Positions 20,142-32,375 of a stretch of 64,000 nucleotides of DNA are shown here, in pieces. The stretch spans positions 868,001-932,000 of the forward strand of contig WIUZ02000010.1 of assembly GCA_015956445.1 (NCBI GenBank), given 5' to 3'. Position numbers and translations under genes: made by a program. The DNA is from Thelephora terrestris. Lineage: Eukaryota; Basidiomycota; Agaricomycetes; Thelephorales; Thelephoraceae. The notes below the pieces were generated by a model. It had not been told where the DNA came from. It did no database searches and saw only the letters and a list, made by a program, of their open reading frames with translations. Positions within the stretch are counted from its first letter, which is position 1; each line of letters starts with the position of its first letter.

Positions 20142-21683
20142 ATGCTACAAGACCTACTCCAGAAGTTAGAAGAGGAGTTGGTGTCTCTGGGCGGTGGTGG
20201 AACACCTGTCCTAGATCCAGAAACAGTGCGAACCATCGATGACTGAACGGGATAGTATGCCTAACCTAAAACAACGAAACAGCGTGTTCATCTCCGCAAG
20301 AACGCGATTGGAGTCCTAAACGCCGCGTCAAAGCTCATCAACGCTCTCGCGCCCATCAACAAACTACCGCCAGAGATATTGGGCATGATCCCAAAGTATG
20401 AGGACAACCAAGTTGCAAAGCATCTAGCTGCGCTTTCCAGCGTCTGTTGCTACTGGAGGAACACGTTCATCGCCACACCATCGCTCTGGACGAGGCTTGA
20501 CGGGAAGGGGGTGGAGAAGTCTCGAGCTTGGGTTGAACGGTCTGGAACCCTGCCAATCCAGTTGTGGGTTCAAGGTTCCCCCAATCCCGAAGTTTTTGAG
20601 TTTCTTGCATCGCACTCTTCCAGGTTGGAAGTGGTGTTTTTACCCAGGGTAAAACCCCGAGACCATTCCATCTTCACGCATAGTCACCTCGCAAAGCTTC
20701 TTCGTCCCGCCCCCCTCCTACGCCACATCTGTGTTTACGCTCTCAAAACCTTCGACGCACTTGTGCCTATGACCGGAGAATTCCCTTCCCTCGAGAGTAT
20801 GCGCGTTTCCGGAGTTCAGATGCCAATAACCAACCTCCGCACTCCGAATCTGCGCCGACTCGAACTTGCCGGCGCATTCGATCCCGAAAGTCTATTCGAT
20901 TTACTCGAGTCATCTCCGCTGTTGGCGTACCTCGATTTAACGTTGTTTCTCCGCCAAGGTGTGCCTGTTAGCACCGGGAGAAAAGTTAGCCTTGAGAAGG
21001 TTAAACAGGCCAACTTCTCCCGCGATGGGTTCAAAATGCTCCCCCGCCTTCTGCTACCTACAAGCAACGAGATCACAGTCGATTTACCCTCCCATTGGCA
21101 ACACGATAACGACATCGACAACACCCCGCTCCTTTCTCATCTATTGGATAGTCTCCCTATGTTTCGTCAGGTCCGGTCCATGTCCTTCCTCGTGACGTCC
21201 CCAAATCAAACCATATCAACCGAGGGGCCAAACGGAAAATTTGTGCTCCTGACCGACCACGACAACGAGCCTATTCGCTCCATCACTCTCCTTCGGCTAC
21301 TCGCCCAACGCTCCACGGGGTTCATCCGAGAACTCAAAATTCCACACCTCCATGTCCCCCCAAGGCACCACAACCTTGTCAATGATTTTGTGAAATCGTT
21401 GGAGGATTTGCGCTCTGTGTGCATGCATGATTCATTCGCCACCCAATCTTTATTGGCTCTGGGAACAAGTCACTGTCTTCAACTCAAGGAGACAACTGTT
21501 TGGGGTTCGTTCCCAGACTATGGCGGATTGGAGGAGTTTGTTCAGGGCAGGAGCGAGGCTGGTATTCCCATCCAGCGGTTGTTGATCGAGAGGCCCCCCC
21601 GTGCCATTATTGACGCGGACGCGACGGAGCCGTTGCGCAGATACGTTCAGGAGGTGCGAGAGATGTACGGCCATCGCCGGTGA
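20142..21683 (+). CDS. F-box domain protein
   Basis: Two ex­ons, 20142-20225 and 20283-21683, joined by a 57-bp intron with a GTGCGA donor; the product has 494 residues. ATG 20142 was chosen because the short first exon (MLQDLLQKLEEELVSLG) is helical, as in many agaricomycete F-box genes, and joins in frame to RVHLRKNAIGVLNAASKL. The F-box is INKLPPEILGMIP...VCCYWRNTFIATPSLWTRLD at about residues 55-115. The rest is a long, degenerate leucine-rich-repeat-like region (LRTPNLRRLELAGAF, LLESSPLLAYLDLTL). Such proteins are expected to link substrates to Skp1 in SCF ubiquitin ligases. The substrate is unknown. Confidence 0.85.
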
Positions 21684-22205
21684 CGCGCGTCGTGTGCCTA
21701 ACTTGTTCGTGGAGTGACGATCCGGGCGGATCACCCAGTGCTGTTCTGCATAAAAGAACGCCAACGACAATAGGCAGAGGTCTCAAACACTACGAGATCG
21801 CTCCTTCAACCTGTCGTAAAACTAGAAAAAAAGTGTCCGTTCCAGATCTGTAATTCATGATGCAAAGGAATGGCTGAACCGGCCAAGAGTTATGTCGGCA
21901 GCCCATCGTCTGGAAACGGAAACGGCCTATGGGTTCATCGGCACTGAGTGAACCCCGAGACTGGCCCTTCAGGTAGGCACGAGAGAGGCGCGCCTCCACA
22001 CCGCAAACTTACGTCTGCGACCCTTGTAGTCGGAGGGTAGATGGAAGTTTCGGTTCGTAAGGCCTAAGGGACGAGTCACCCGTGCTTCCATGCAATGCCC
22101 TTGAATACAGTTGGAGTTGGATGGTGATGCGTAGTTTATTGTTGATGGCTATAGGAACGCCCAGCCTGCCATAGCTTCGCTTATGTAGTTGCGTGGTTTC
22201 TCTTG
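21684..22205. other. intergenic region upstream of the amino-acid oxidase
   Basis: No gene seen. AGCCTGCCATAGCTTCGC at 22163-22180 matches 17 of 18 bases of 30696-30713 near the right end of the inverted-repeat element at 29410-30748, so this may be an element fragment. Confidence 0.3.
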
Positions 22206-24378
22206 ATGAATGTCTACGCGCACCGCGGTCGTCACCTGCTCAGAGCATACCACGATCGACACCAGCATATCCCTCATCATGAACTCTCAACAATCACACA
22301 GGTCCTCCATAATCCAGTCCCTTCGGATGGTTCACCCGTCTGTGTCATTGGCACCGGCGCCGCTGGTTTATACACTGCCATGATATTCGAGTCTTTGGGG
22401 ATCAACTACCACCTCGTCGATGCGGATACCCGGGAACGTGTCGGTGGGCGGCTTTTCACCTACCACTTCCCTAACAGCGGCCCTTACGACTACTTCGTGA
22501 GCAACGTTCGTCTGGATTCAAACCGAGCGCTGACTTTTGCCTAGGATGTCGGAGCCATGCGGTTCCCGGACGTTCCGTTCATGAAGCGGACCTTCGACCT
22601 GATCAAGAACAGAAATCTAAAGGTCAAGCTCATTTTACACGTCTTGCAAATGGTCGCACCTTCCGCAAACACGTGGTTGCTCTACAACAACGCTCGCGTC
22701 AACAATCAGGTCCCCTCCGTGACCGACGATCCATTCGGGGTTTCTGACTACATCACCGACCCAAGTTTGAGGACACCGGAAGGGGTCTATAAAAGGGTTG
22801 AGGAAGTGCTTCAGCAATTCCGTGACTTGTTCAGGGAGTCACCTGAAGGAACGCTGGACATGGCGACTGCGATGGATACTCTGTTCGAGCGGACCAATAA
22901 CTTTTCGATGAGAAGTTACATGGTCCAAAATGGTATGAGTTCCAACGATATCAGCTGGTGTGAGACCATCAGCGATTCCACCGGAGGTTACGACCGGGGC
23001 TTTACAGATAGTAAGTATTCGAATACCTTGGGTGGATTTCTGATCGTAATGTGGAAATGTCGCAGCCATCCTTGATAGCCTGGCCTTCGACTGGCCCAAT
23101 ACTCCCCTTCCAGGTCCTGAGCAAGAGAAGGTATACCCCAGCCAGGGTTGGTATTGCTTTGAGTACGTGTCGGCTGTTTTTGACAACGTGCGCATTGGAC
23201 TGAGGCACTTTTCTCCGAAGCGGGGGATCTTCGACGCTCCCCCAAGCGATGTTTGACTCCCTCTCAGAGCAAGTACAACATGATGCCGAGTTCCGAAGCC
23301 CGGTCACTGCTATCTCCCGCGACCTGCATAAGGAAGTCATGAGGATTTCAATCAACGGGACACTGAGTCCACGAGAATACACTGCTGTCATTTCTACTGT
23401 TCCATTGCCACGCCTCAACCTCATGGACCTCACTGGAGTGAGCATCAACGACAATTACGCCCAGTGGAGCGCCATTCGCGAACTCCAGTATGCCCCCGGG
23501 GCCAAGGTCGGAATGAAGTTCACCAGTCCGTGGTGGGAAACGGCGCTCCCGATGACAATCCATGGCGGCCAAAGCTTTACCGACCTACCAATTCGTGTGG
23601 TGTGAGTTGCATATGACTCTGTGACCACCGGTGGTTTCCGTGTGAACCTTATCGTGAAAATACAGCGTGTACCCTTCATATCCTCAAGGCGCACAACCAC
23701 AGAACATGTCCAAAGTTCTCATAGTGAGCTACACTTGGGCTCAAGACGCTGAGCGAATGGGCACGCTCATCAACGGTGATGGAACCGCTAGGCCAGAGTT
23801 CATTGAATTGATCTTCCGCGATTTGGCGGCCGTTCATGGTGTGACCGTCGAGTGGCTCAAGTCGTTCTACACTGATGGAGACTACTTTGCCTGGGATTGG
23901 CTACGTGATCCTCTCACTATGGGTTCGTGTTGTTGTTATTCGCACTCTAGACTTTTATAAATCGTTGTTTATCAGGCGCATCCGCGTTCTTCGGTCCCGG
24001 TGTGTACGGCAGAAATGACGTCTACAGCGAAATGCTCCAGCCCGCTGCTCAAGGCAGACTCTTCTTCGCCGGCGAGGCGACCAGTACCTCACACGGGTAT
24101 GTGGATTTTTCACCACCCGATCCATCGAGCCGCACTTCTGATCCACAAATTTGTTCGACAGTTGGGTTGCGGGTGCTCTGAGCAGCGCATGGCGTGCCGT
24201 TGATCAATACCTCGCCCTGAATCTCCCTCACGACGTTCGGCAGAAGTTCTGGGATTTGTGGGGCCCGACCGAACACTGGGACGAAGCCGACGACCAGGAA
24301 TTTGTTGAATTGAACCGTAAGCTAATGGATAGACAGCTTGTGATCGGTCTCCACAAGAACGGAGTTAGGCTGGGGTGA
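22206..24378 (+). CDS. L-amino-acid oxidase / flavin amine oxidase
   Basis: Seven exons: 22206-22496, 22545-23010, 23066-23162, 23221-23601, 23666-23922, 23976-24096 and 24162-24378; all introns are GT-AG, 48-65 bp, and the exons join into 609 codons without a stop. An N-terminal dinucleotide-binding fold carries VCVIGTGAAG (residues 45-54). It is followed by VGGRLFTY and DVGAMRFPD, which typify the flavin amine oxidase family. GWYCFDGGSSTLPQAM and the FAD-binding C-terminal FFAGEATSTSHGW follow. These enzymes oxidise L-amino acids to keto acids, ammonia and hydrogen peroxide. No secretion signal is seen, so a cytoplasmic enzyme is likely. The gene looks functional. Substrate preference cannot be read from the sequence. 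Confidence 0.9.
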
Positions 24379-24903
24379 GGAATGAAGTGCGTAGGTATCG
24401 CTGAATGTCTTATAATCTCAGTGGGTGAATCAACGAATCCGCTTTCCTAGGCATCGAACCAGGGATAACTGTAGACCTATGAATGCATTCGCTTGAACTG
24501 TGATTGTTCGCAGGGACCACAGAATACCTTATGCGAAAGCCTTTTAAACATCGATTTGTCCCGGGAAGCGGGAAGGTAGTTGAAGTATGGGCAGTCGTCC
24601 ACAAGGCTTATGGTTGACGGCAACGAGATACATCCATAGTGCAATGGGATCCGACGCCAACTCTCATACAAATCCGGGAGTTGTTGCACTGAAATCGGTG
24701 CACGCATTGTCACTTGTGTCACACGGAAGAAGATCTGCGGATGAGTCCATCGAGCTCTAAGTAATGAACGTTTAAACCGGGACAGCACCACACCAGATCA
24801 GCGCCATAACCAAACACTCTCGCCTCCCCCTCCACACCCGGATCCTTGTCCTAACGTTGTACGTGTTCCGACTCCCGCGTTATCTCAACGATAGGACGTT
24901 ACG
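24379..24903. other. intergenic region
   Basis: Nothing supported; serves as 3' region of the oxidase and promoter region of the DUF6535 gene. Confidence 0.4.
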
Positions 24904-27900
24904 ATGAGCGATGAGGAGAGCCCGAAACAGGTCAACGTCGACCCTCGATGGTGCGTTTTGAGATAATATCGACTGCGAGTACACTCGGGCTTACTCCAAG
25001 TAGTATCCAAAATGCCCTGCGGATGTACTTCCAGCCAATCAAGGACGATGACCCCCAGCTTGATTTCTACACTATGTACAAGCGAGAAACGATGGAATAC
25101 GACACCGAATACATGAGCAAGTACAACGAAGATCTCAACACCACCCTGATTTTCGTGAGTTCCGGTGTTCCCTTCATGATGAGTTCATCGATCCGTTGCA
25201 TTTACCGTGTTCTCAGGCCGGTTTGTTTTCTGCAGTCAGCTCTGCGTTCGTCATAGCAATCCAGCCGGAGCTCCAACCAGACCCCGGCCAACAGTCTGAG
25301 GCCTACCTTCGGGCCATCCTCCTCAGCCTCAATCCATCGATCTCTCCGGATGAGCACCCTGCTGCTCCTCCGGCATGGAGTGGTCCCCCGCAAGAGATAA
25401 TCACGACTCTGGATCTCTTATACGCAAGTCTGTTGATGTCGCTGTTGGCCGCATTCGTTGCGATGTTGGGCAAACAGTGGTTGAACAGATACCTCCGTCA
25501 CGCTGGTGGATCGGTGATCGAGCGCTGCGGAGACCGCCAACGCAAGTTCGACGGTCTCGAGAAATGGCCGTTCCGCTTATTCATCGAGAGTCTCCCTATG
25601 ATGCTCCAGATTGCTCTCTTCCTTCTCGCCGGTGGCTTATCACGATACGTGTGGTCGATCAACACATCCGTCTCGGCCGTCATCATCTCCCTCACTGTCC
25701 TCGGCTTCCTCTTCTACATCGTGATTGTTATCATCGGAACATCTTCTTATGACTGCCCATTCCAAACACCACTATCAACAACACTCCGGGGGGTTTTGCC
25801 GTTGTTTTCGTCTTACAACCTGACCTCCTTCATCCGCGCCACCCAGGGGAACACCAGGAAACTTTTGCAGAACCTAGCCTCCTTCATCCGTGACACCCGG
25901 TGGGACTTGTCTCAGCCGAATGCCACCTCGCCCATATACGCCGCCTGGATGGACACCCGTCAAGAGCTTGTTTCAACGCTGCGCCGCGTTCACCAAGCCA
26001 TTCGATCCCCCTCCTCTCTGAACATTTCACCCTCCCGCATCGTTTCTGGCATCCAAGGCCAGGTCAGAAGATTCGTGCGCCACGTCATCGTTCCATTTCC
26101 CCTGATATATCGAATGTTTGGGAACGCGAAGAAAAGACTAGTTAAAACGTTACAGGTGTTCAGGCATGCGACGATACTCCCAGTTGCCGCTGGGGACCTG
26201 AGCGTTCAGCGACCTGTACGCCAACATGGAACAGGCACAGGGCTGAGACTCCGTGTAAGGAACTTCGAAACCCTACGAAGACAGAACGCGGACAATGCTC
26301 GCTGCGTCTGCTGGGTCCTTCGGAACATCACCGATCCCGAAGCTATTGACTCCGCGATACGCCTTGCAGGGAACATTCGATGGTTTGACGGCAACTCCGA
26401 ACACGACCCGCCATTCGACCTGATCGTTTCCATCTTCGAGGCGTGTTTTGACTCAACCAGAAAGGTGTACCCTGGTATGAGGGACAGGGCGTACTTCTCA
26501 GCAAGAGCTATCCTCAAAATTCATGCGAGGGCGAGGATCCAATTCGAAGACTGCGCCCGCAGGTATCCCATTCCGACCGTCTTTCCAGGTTCGGCCCCAC
26601 CCACCGACCCTGACCTCCGCAACGTTCTGGACATGCTCCGGCGGAACACTAACAACACTGACGAAGACAGAGCCACTCTCTACTTCCCCGTCGTGACACC
26701 CCATACCCACGCTCACCTACTATGGATGTCAAACCTGTTTCTAGATTTGACCCAGGTGGGCATAACCCCTATTCTAAAAAGCTACCCTTCCTACCTCGGC
26801 GTAGCTGCCTCCGGACACCAAGCTGCGATCGCCAACACTCTGATTGTGTGGTATATGCTCCTCGGCGGTTATGTCGAAGAGGAAACCTTTTGGGCCACTG
26901 ATAAATCGTACGCCGTGGCCTCCTTGTTCTCTTTCCTGGCTTGCTTGATATCGTATGCGCTAGTGATTCATTGGAACCCTTCCTCTCTCTCTTTGGTCCG
27001 AGAGTGGAAAATGTCATCACACATGGGCGCAATCTCGAACATCTCGATCACCTCCTCCGGTTTTTGGCATCATGGGATAAAAGACCACTTTTTTTGGCCC
27101 CGATAGTTTACCGGTGGTGCTCCGCTTTCTTCAAAGTAGTTGATGGAATCGCAGAAGACCAGTCGAACGAAGTCGAACGTTACTATGACGTCTTCCGCAA
27201 CGTTTACAACACGTCCTCTGCTGACTCTCGGCTTCGCAAAAAATGTCTCTTCCGGATCCTCAAGGCTGGGTTTCGCCAAGTTGACCTCGACCATGGTGGG
27301 CCGCAAGTTGACCTCGACCATGGTAGGCCGCAAGTCCGTTTGGATCACGCATTTAAAAGTGATCGAATGTTTGAGACCATATTCTCGAGCGACGACGACG
27401 AAACCATTGCGGACGCTGTATGCATTTGGACTGTGGATCATTATGGTATACCACCTGGGTCACTTGCACGATACCTCGCCAGGCGTGTAGAGAGGGCCGA
27501 ACCACTCTCCCTTCGGTTGAGACGGGCAGCTATCCGCGCTCTCGAGTGCATCGGGGTAAGCGAACTTGAGGCATCAGGGTTGGAGACCATTCGCCTGTTG
27601 AACCGTCTCCAGGCTGATGTGGATGAAATTTCGGACAAATACAAATGGTCGGAGGTTTTGATATCTGCAATGCGCTCGCCTGCAGGAGTGGAAAGCTTGT
27701 CTTCCCATTGCTGGTGTTCGTTGCGCAAATTGCTGGGATTCCTCGGGTGGTACCCCAGGAGTCTCACCCGCGATGTGGAGGTGATGATATCACTCGAGGA
27801 AGCCGGGGACTGGGAAATCTTGGAGGTCTGGATAGTGTTTATGTGGTATGTCAGCCGCCCGATACCCAAATGGATGGAAGTTCTTGAGCGGGGGACTCTC

Positions 27901-28167
27901 GAATTACTCTTGCATCAACCATCAGCTCTCACGAGGTTTGAAGACCTGTGCAACCAGATGGAGAGCCTGGGATATAACACGCAACCACTCCGGCGGATTT
28001 GCGACAAGGCACCAGTGGAACCATCGCCCCCGAAATGTCCACCGCAGACGTGGGTCACTGTTTGTTCTACTCAGCACCCGCTCTTTCTGACGCTTCTTTG
28101 GCCCAGTCAATTGATTCACGCCAGCCCACTCGTTCCCCTTGACTTTGGCGGAGACGACACTTTCTGA
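24904..28167 (+). CDS. DUF6535 domain transmembrane protein
   Basis: Four exons: 24904-24950, 25001-25154, 25217-26907 and 26964-28167, giving 1031 residues. The last intron (GTACGCC...GCGCTAG, 56 bp) is needed because the frame would otherwise end at 27106. The N-terminal quarter matches DUF6535: EDLNTTLIFAGLFSAVSSAFVI as the first membrane segment, LDLLYASLLMSLLAAFVAML as the second, then GKQWLNRYLRH, CGDRQRKFDGLEKWPFRLFIES and two more hydrophobic segments. The large C-terminal part is predicted to be soluble and mostly helical. A 27-bp tandem repeat lies at 27281-27334. The function of the family is unknown; it is expanded in agaricomycetes. A decayed relative is at 54400-54810. Confidence 0.85.
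27281..27334 (+). repeat. 27-bp in-frame tandem repeat in the DUF6535 gene
   Basis: Two copies of a 27-nt unit differing at one base (27281-27307, 27308-27334) plus a degenerate third start encode repeated VDLDHGGPQ-type nonapeptides. Confidence 0.85.
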
Positions 28168-28639
28168 AACCGCAGACAATCTACAACATATGCAGATGAG
28201 ATGCCCAGTGAGTCGACATTCGACGAGTCAGACCCCAATTCAGGGACTTATTGGTGTAGCCAGCTGTTTCGAATCTCTCATCGACCGAGCTGAACGGCAG
28301 TCCGGTGGGTTTGTGGGCCTCTGCAGGTCCCTCCGGTCAGGCCTAGTCTTGTAACGAAGTTGTAATTTACCGCTTGTGTCCGCTTCGGCACAGAAGAACA
28401 TTCATAGCCATAGCACCGTCGGGACCCCAGCCGTTGAGCTGGGAGGCTGATATCGTCCCTGAATACCTTATTTTGGATCTTCAAGATACACCGCCTGCGT
28501 TGGAATACACTGCCAGGTACGGCCTTTTCCCTCGACCCGCCTTGTCCCCCTAAGGAGGAAGGATTGCGAGGGGATGCATCGATCACATAGCAGATATCGT
28601 GCGGCGTGCCATACATCGTCCAGCGACTGACCGATTTGT
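28168..28639. other. intergenic region
   Basis: No gene seen. Short open frames on both strands show no recognisable protein. Confidence 0.35.
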
Positions 28640-29420
28640 AATGGATCGGCATGGGACATGTTCTTGGGGGTAAGCATCTATACCGCATCGCCCAGATCTT
28701 TAGCTCCCTCCACGAAGCATTACGAGAGCTGGACGAGTTTTTTGATGGACTCGAGAATCAGGACCTCGAACTCATTAAGCTTAAGGGAGAGCCTCACCCG
28801 CTATTCTTCCCACACCATACCACGTTCACCGATTATAGATCGAAGGCCACAGAGTTTGAATACTTGAGGCCGCTCATCCTCTCAACCAAGAGTCCAGTCC
28901 TCGTGGAGCTCAAGTCTTCGGGTCAAATGGCTGTCGTCAAGTTCGTCGTGCGATACGGTGCGGGCGCTCACCAACTTCTGGCTGAGGCAGGTATGGCACC
29001 CCGTCTCCTCTTCTGCGGCTCTACCGACGGTCGGGACGATGTCAGGAACACTGCTAAGGAGAGCACCTCGGAGAATGCCTTTGGTCGGTCCATTGCACAT
29101 GGTCGTCATAGAACACATCAAAGGGATAGACATGGTCGATTCCGAGGCGTACGATTTACCCAGAGACATCCGTACCAAGGTCAAGAAGATGAAAAGCTGC
29201 ACGAATCCGACTACGTTTCGGCGACCTGCGTCCATTTAACGTCGTGTGTTCGAAACGGGAAGGCGTTCTTGATCGATTTCGGTTAGGCTGGGAAGTGTGG
29301 AGAGACTTTACACGCCTTTGGTCGGAGAGACCATAACGGATCACTGAGGGGAAACCTCTTGGAACTCGAGAAGGAGCATGAGCTTGCGTTGTTCAATTAC
29401 TACTTCCAACATCAGGAAAA
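28640..29420 (+). pseudogene. fungal protein-kinase-like pseudogene
   Basis: Pieces in at least three frames resemble the kinase-like genes common in agaricomycetes: PVLVELKSSGQMAVVKFVVRYG, then MVVIEHIKGIDMVD, then FGDLRPFNVVCSKREGV, and finally IDFG plus GKCGETLHAFG and ELALFNYYFQ. The catalytic-loop equivalent GDLRPFN and the following IDFG are each reached only after small frame changes, and a stop follows IDFG. The fragment runs into the left inverted repeat of the element at 29410. I therefore call it a pseudogene, not a spliced gene. Confidence 0.65.
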
Positions 29421-29739
29421 ACCTCTGAGGCTACGCGACACTAGGCGAAGCTAGGCGAAACTATGTGATCCCGGGTCCATAGTTATAGCATAGCGGTCCT
29501 CCTAGCCCATCATTATTCGATAGCGAGCCGATAGCTATCCCATAGAGCACTGGTAGCGTCTCTTAGACCCCACTAGCATGGTCGTAGGTAAACTTGCTCT
29601 CGTAATTACCATCCAGATGAGTTTTAAAACCAGTATATTTGAAAGCCGGGGGAACTCATGTAATGTACAAAGGAAATATACGTATATACGTATATAAAAG
29701 ATAATAATATAGGGTGGGTGTAACCCCCGCATAAAAAGG

Positions 29740-30560
29740 TGATACGCTCCACCATATACATGGCCAGACGTATGGTCGCAATCCAACTATTAGATGTGGC
29801 ACGCCGATAGAGCCCAACATACATGTTGGACTCAAACGGGTCATCATCCTGCTGCAAAGTGGGATTGGGCGGCTGATCGAGTGGCTCAGGGGTGACGTGT
29901 CGGCAGTTGCTGAAAGTGGGAATGAGCTAGTTATCGACAAAAGGCCGGAACAGTTACCTCAGCCATAATCTGGCATGCCCCTGCCACCGCAGAAGAGCAT
30001 TTCAAGGTCGTTGTTATTCGCCAGGGTCAACGGGAGCATGGCGGCATCTCCAGAGGCAGGGTGGACTCAAATACTGCCACTGGGGGAGCAGGTATCACGT
30101 AAGGTGGAAGGATCCCATAGCGTGGCAGAAACATTGGCCTGGATGGACACCATAAATACGTGAGCGTCGGAATTGAGACCAGCAGTCTCAACTATAGACC
30201 GCCTGGCGGGGCCAGTGATGGGAAGAACTCGGCAGTTGATCCAGCGGCGCCTCCCTCAGTCAACGCATTGGCAATTTCCCACCGACCACACGCGGGAGTC
30301 GGGAACAAGATTGGGGCGAGAGCCAATGCAAGGGTTGAACGTTGACAATACAAACGGCACGGGCCCTGTCGTAGCTCTGGTAAGTACGTCGTATCGAGCC
30401 GAGTCACCGCTGGGATTCGAGGGGTAAAATGCTCACCAAATAGAACCCCAAGCAGGGTGGCACGGAAGGTGGTGAGGGGCATGAGGTAACGGACTTACCG
30501 TTTCACTTGATGGTCCCGGCAGAGGGAGGAATGGTCGAAGCCGCGTACATGGGAGCTTCA
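29740..30560 (-). pseudogene. glyoxal/galactose oxidase-like gene fragment
   Basis: On the minus strand, disjoint frames give GLNSDAHVFMVSIQANVSATLWD, then HPASGDAAMLPLTLANN and LEMLFCGGRG. After an intron-like gap comes CRHVTPEPLDQ...DDDPFES. These fit, in order, the middle of copper-radical glyoxal oxidases (YPASGxxAMLPLTPANN...ILFCGG, then CxxITPEP...DDD). The N-terminal and C-terminal catalytic parts are absent and stops interrupt the frames. It lies wholly within the inverted-repeat element, so it may have been captured by it. Confidence 0.6.
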
Positions 30561-30610
30561 GTCAAAGGAAGTGAACCACGTGGTTTCTCGTGCAACACTT
30601 TAACGTCCCT

Positions 30611-30650
30611 CGGATAACTTCGGATAAGCTCGGATACTCTCGGATAGCCT
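30611..30650. repeat. four CGGATA motifs at exact 10-bp spacing
   Basis: CGGATA starts at 30611, 30621, 30631 and 30641. It lies in the subterminal part of the inverted-repeat element and may be a binding-site array or a short tandem repeat. Confidence 0.5.
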
Positions 30651-30748
30651 TGATTAACTTTGCGTGGTGATGGCTAGTTGATGGCTAGTGCGGTTAGCCT
30701 GTCATAGCTTCGCATAGCGTCGGCTAGCTGAAGAGGTTTTTCCTGATG

Positions 30749-32375
30749 AAGGGATATTCGATAACTAAGGTGAAAGTTGGAACGCTGCATGCATCTTCGT
30801 CACCTCAAATACCAAGACAGACCGTGCTTGGCCATTCAGTGGACCAGGTGATGCAACGTCGTTTATAGGAGCACGGTACTGCGCCATCGCGTGGATTTTG
30901 GAGGGAGTGTCAACGATCGAGGTCGAGACATAAGTAAACAAAGTGACAAAGGGCCGATGTGCGCCTTCGGAAGGGCGGAGTGCCATCTGTGCGTTCCTCG
31001 ATACCGGAATAGGGCTCGTAGATGAAACAGTTGCCACATGGATGTCTCCCGCGGTAGGAAACTACGGTGCCTTGGCTTGCCTTGGTCGGAGCGGACTGTG
31101 CCTCTTGTGGCTGTCTCGCACCAGCGCCCTTGATTCAAAGTCTGTGTCACGCTCGTAAGAGATCGCCCGGCTTCCGATGTGTCTCCACACCGACCAAGAT
31201 TGTCAGTTTGGCTCAATTGAACAATGGCCGAACTTGCGGTTCAAGCTCAAGTTCAGAGCGGGGGTGAAAGTCTCTGAATTTCAGTTTCTGTCTAACCCTT
31301 GGTGGGAAAATTTACGATGGTTCACGTAGAAGGGTCGTCGTTCTCCCCTGAGAAGACCTCACCTCAGTAGTGCGCAGCCTCGACGATGGGCGATTGGCCG
31401 TGAGACTGGAAATATTGGGGTAAATGAAATACTACCTCCATCCGAGTTTGGTGAACAAACACCAAGGTGCTGTCCGCTAACGGCCATTTCTCGTGTGAAG
31501 ATAGACCACCAGGGACAAATCGCGCCCGACGACCCGAGGAAGACCTCTGAGTAATTCAAAGACAGTCTTCCATCCTCGCAGAGCTCGCGTAGGTCGGAGA
31601 GCGCTTCAAGCCGCCACACACGTCATCCGGCCTTCACCTTCAGCCTCCAGCAGGATGAGCAGATACTTGAAAGGTGACCGTGCCGCTCGAAACCAAAACG
31701 GTATCGCGTGCTGTCCTATTAACTTGCGGCCTTCCGTTGTGCCAAACGTTGGGGGGACCCTCCGAATATCGGGGCACGTCACGGTCATACTATGGGATAG
31801 CCCTCGATCGGGACCCGCATCCGCAGACCTTCGGAATTCTAAGCGAAAACGCCACAGGAGGTCTTGTTTTTCTCCCGCTTTCTTTCTTCGGCCTCACCGC
31901 CGGTCGGAGTCGGCACGTTGGAGACTTCCAGAAGCTCGGTACCAGCGCCGAAGGCGTTTTATTTAGAAAGCGCTGTGGGTTTCAATGGATGTGGGCAATA
32001 AGCCAAAGAATAGTGGCCCGAGTAGAGTAAGTAAATTGGTGCGGGAAAATGAAAGGCGTGCACGGGAGCGGTTCTGATGGATTGTCACAGGAGGCGGAGT
32101 AGAGGGAAGAGGGAAGAGAGGTCAAAATTACATCAACACCAAACTCAATCAACTCGGAGGGAGAGGCCATAACGGAGCGAGCATGGGGACCGACTAATCT
32201 TAAGGGGAAGCGAGGGGGCGTAATCAATTCGTGGTCGTCAAAGCGCAGTAAAATGAAGGTCGAAAGCGAAGGCGAACGACGAAGATGAATTGTAGAGGAC
32301 GTGAGCAGAAGTTCATCGGAGGAAGGGAAACGGTGGTGGGAGAAGCGAATGGCAGCCCATCTGGGAGATGAATGT
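30749..32375. other. interval without a supported gene
   Basis: Several 60-120 codon frames occur on both strands but none shows a known motif or believable splice structure. The last 100-200 bases serve as 3' region of the CoA ligase. Confidence 0.35.

Larger units (their letters stand above)
29410..30748. mobile_element. 1.34-kb element with 17-bp terminal inverted repeats, carrying a glyoxal-oxidase-like fragment
   Basis: CATCAGGAAAAACCTCT at 29410-29426 is repeated perfectly inverted at 30732-30748. The next 30-40 bases inside each end are also related (CTACGCGACACTAGGCGAAGCTA against the inverted right end). Subterminal short repeats occur on both sides. No clear target duplication flanks it and no transposase is seen, so it resembles a non-autonomous DNA element. 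Most of the interior is a decayed piece of a galactose/glyoxal oxidase gene. Confidence 0.6.

Noticed and set aside
26907-27106. A frame shift in the DUF6535 gene
   Set aside because: A 56-bp GT-AG intron (26908-26963) explains the change of frame and gives a complete protein.
29620-29720. Microsatellite-like or CRISPR-like repetition in an AT-rich stretch
   Set aside because: Only simple TATA-type dinucleotide runs are seen; there are no regular repeats with spacers, and CRISPR arrays are not expected in a fungus.
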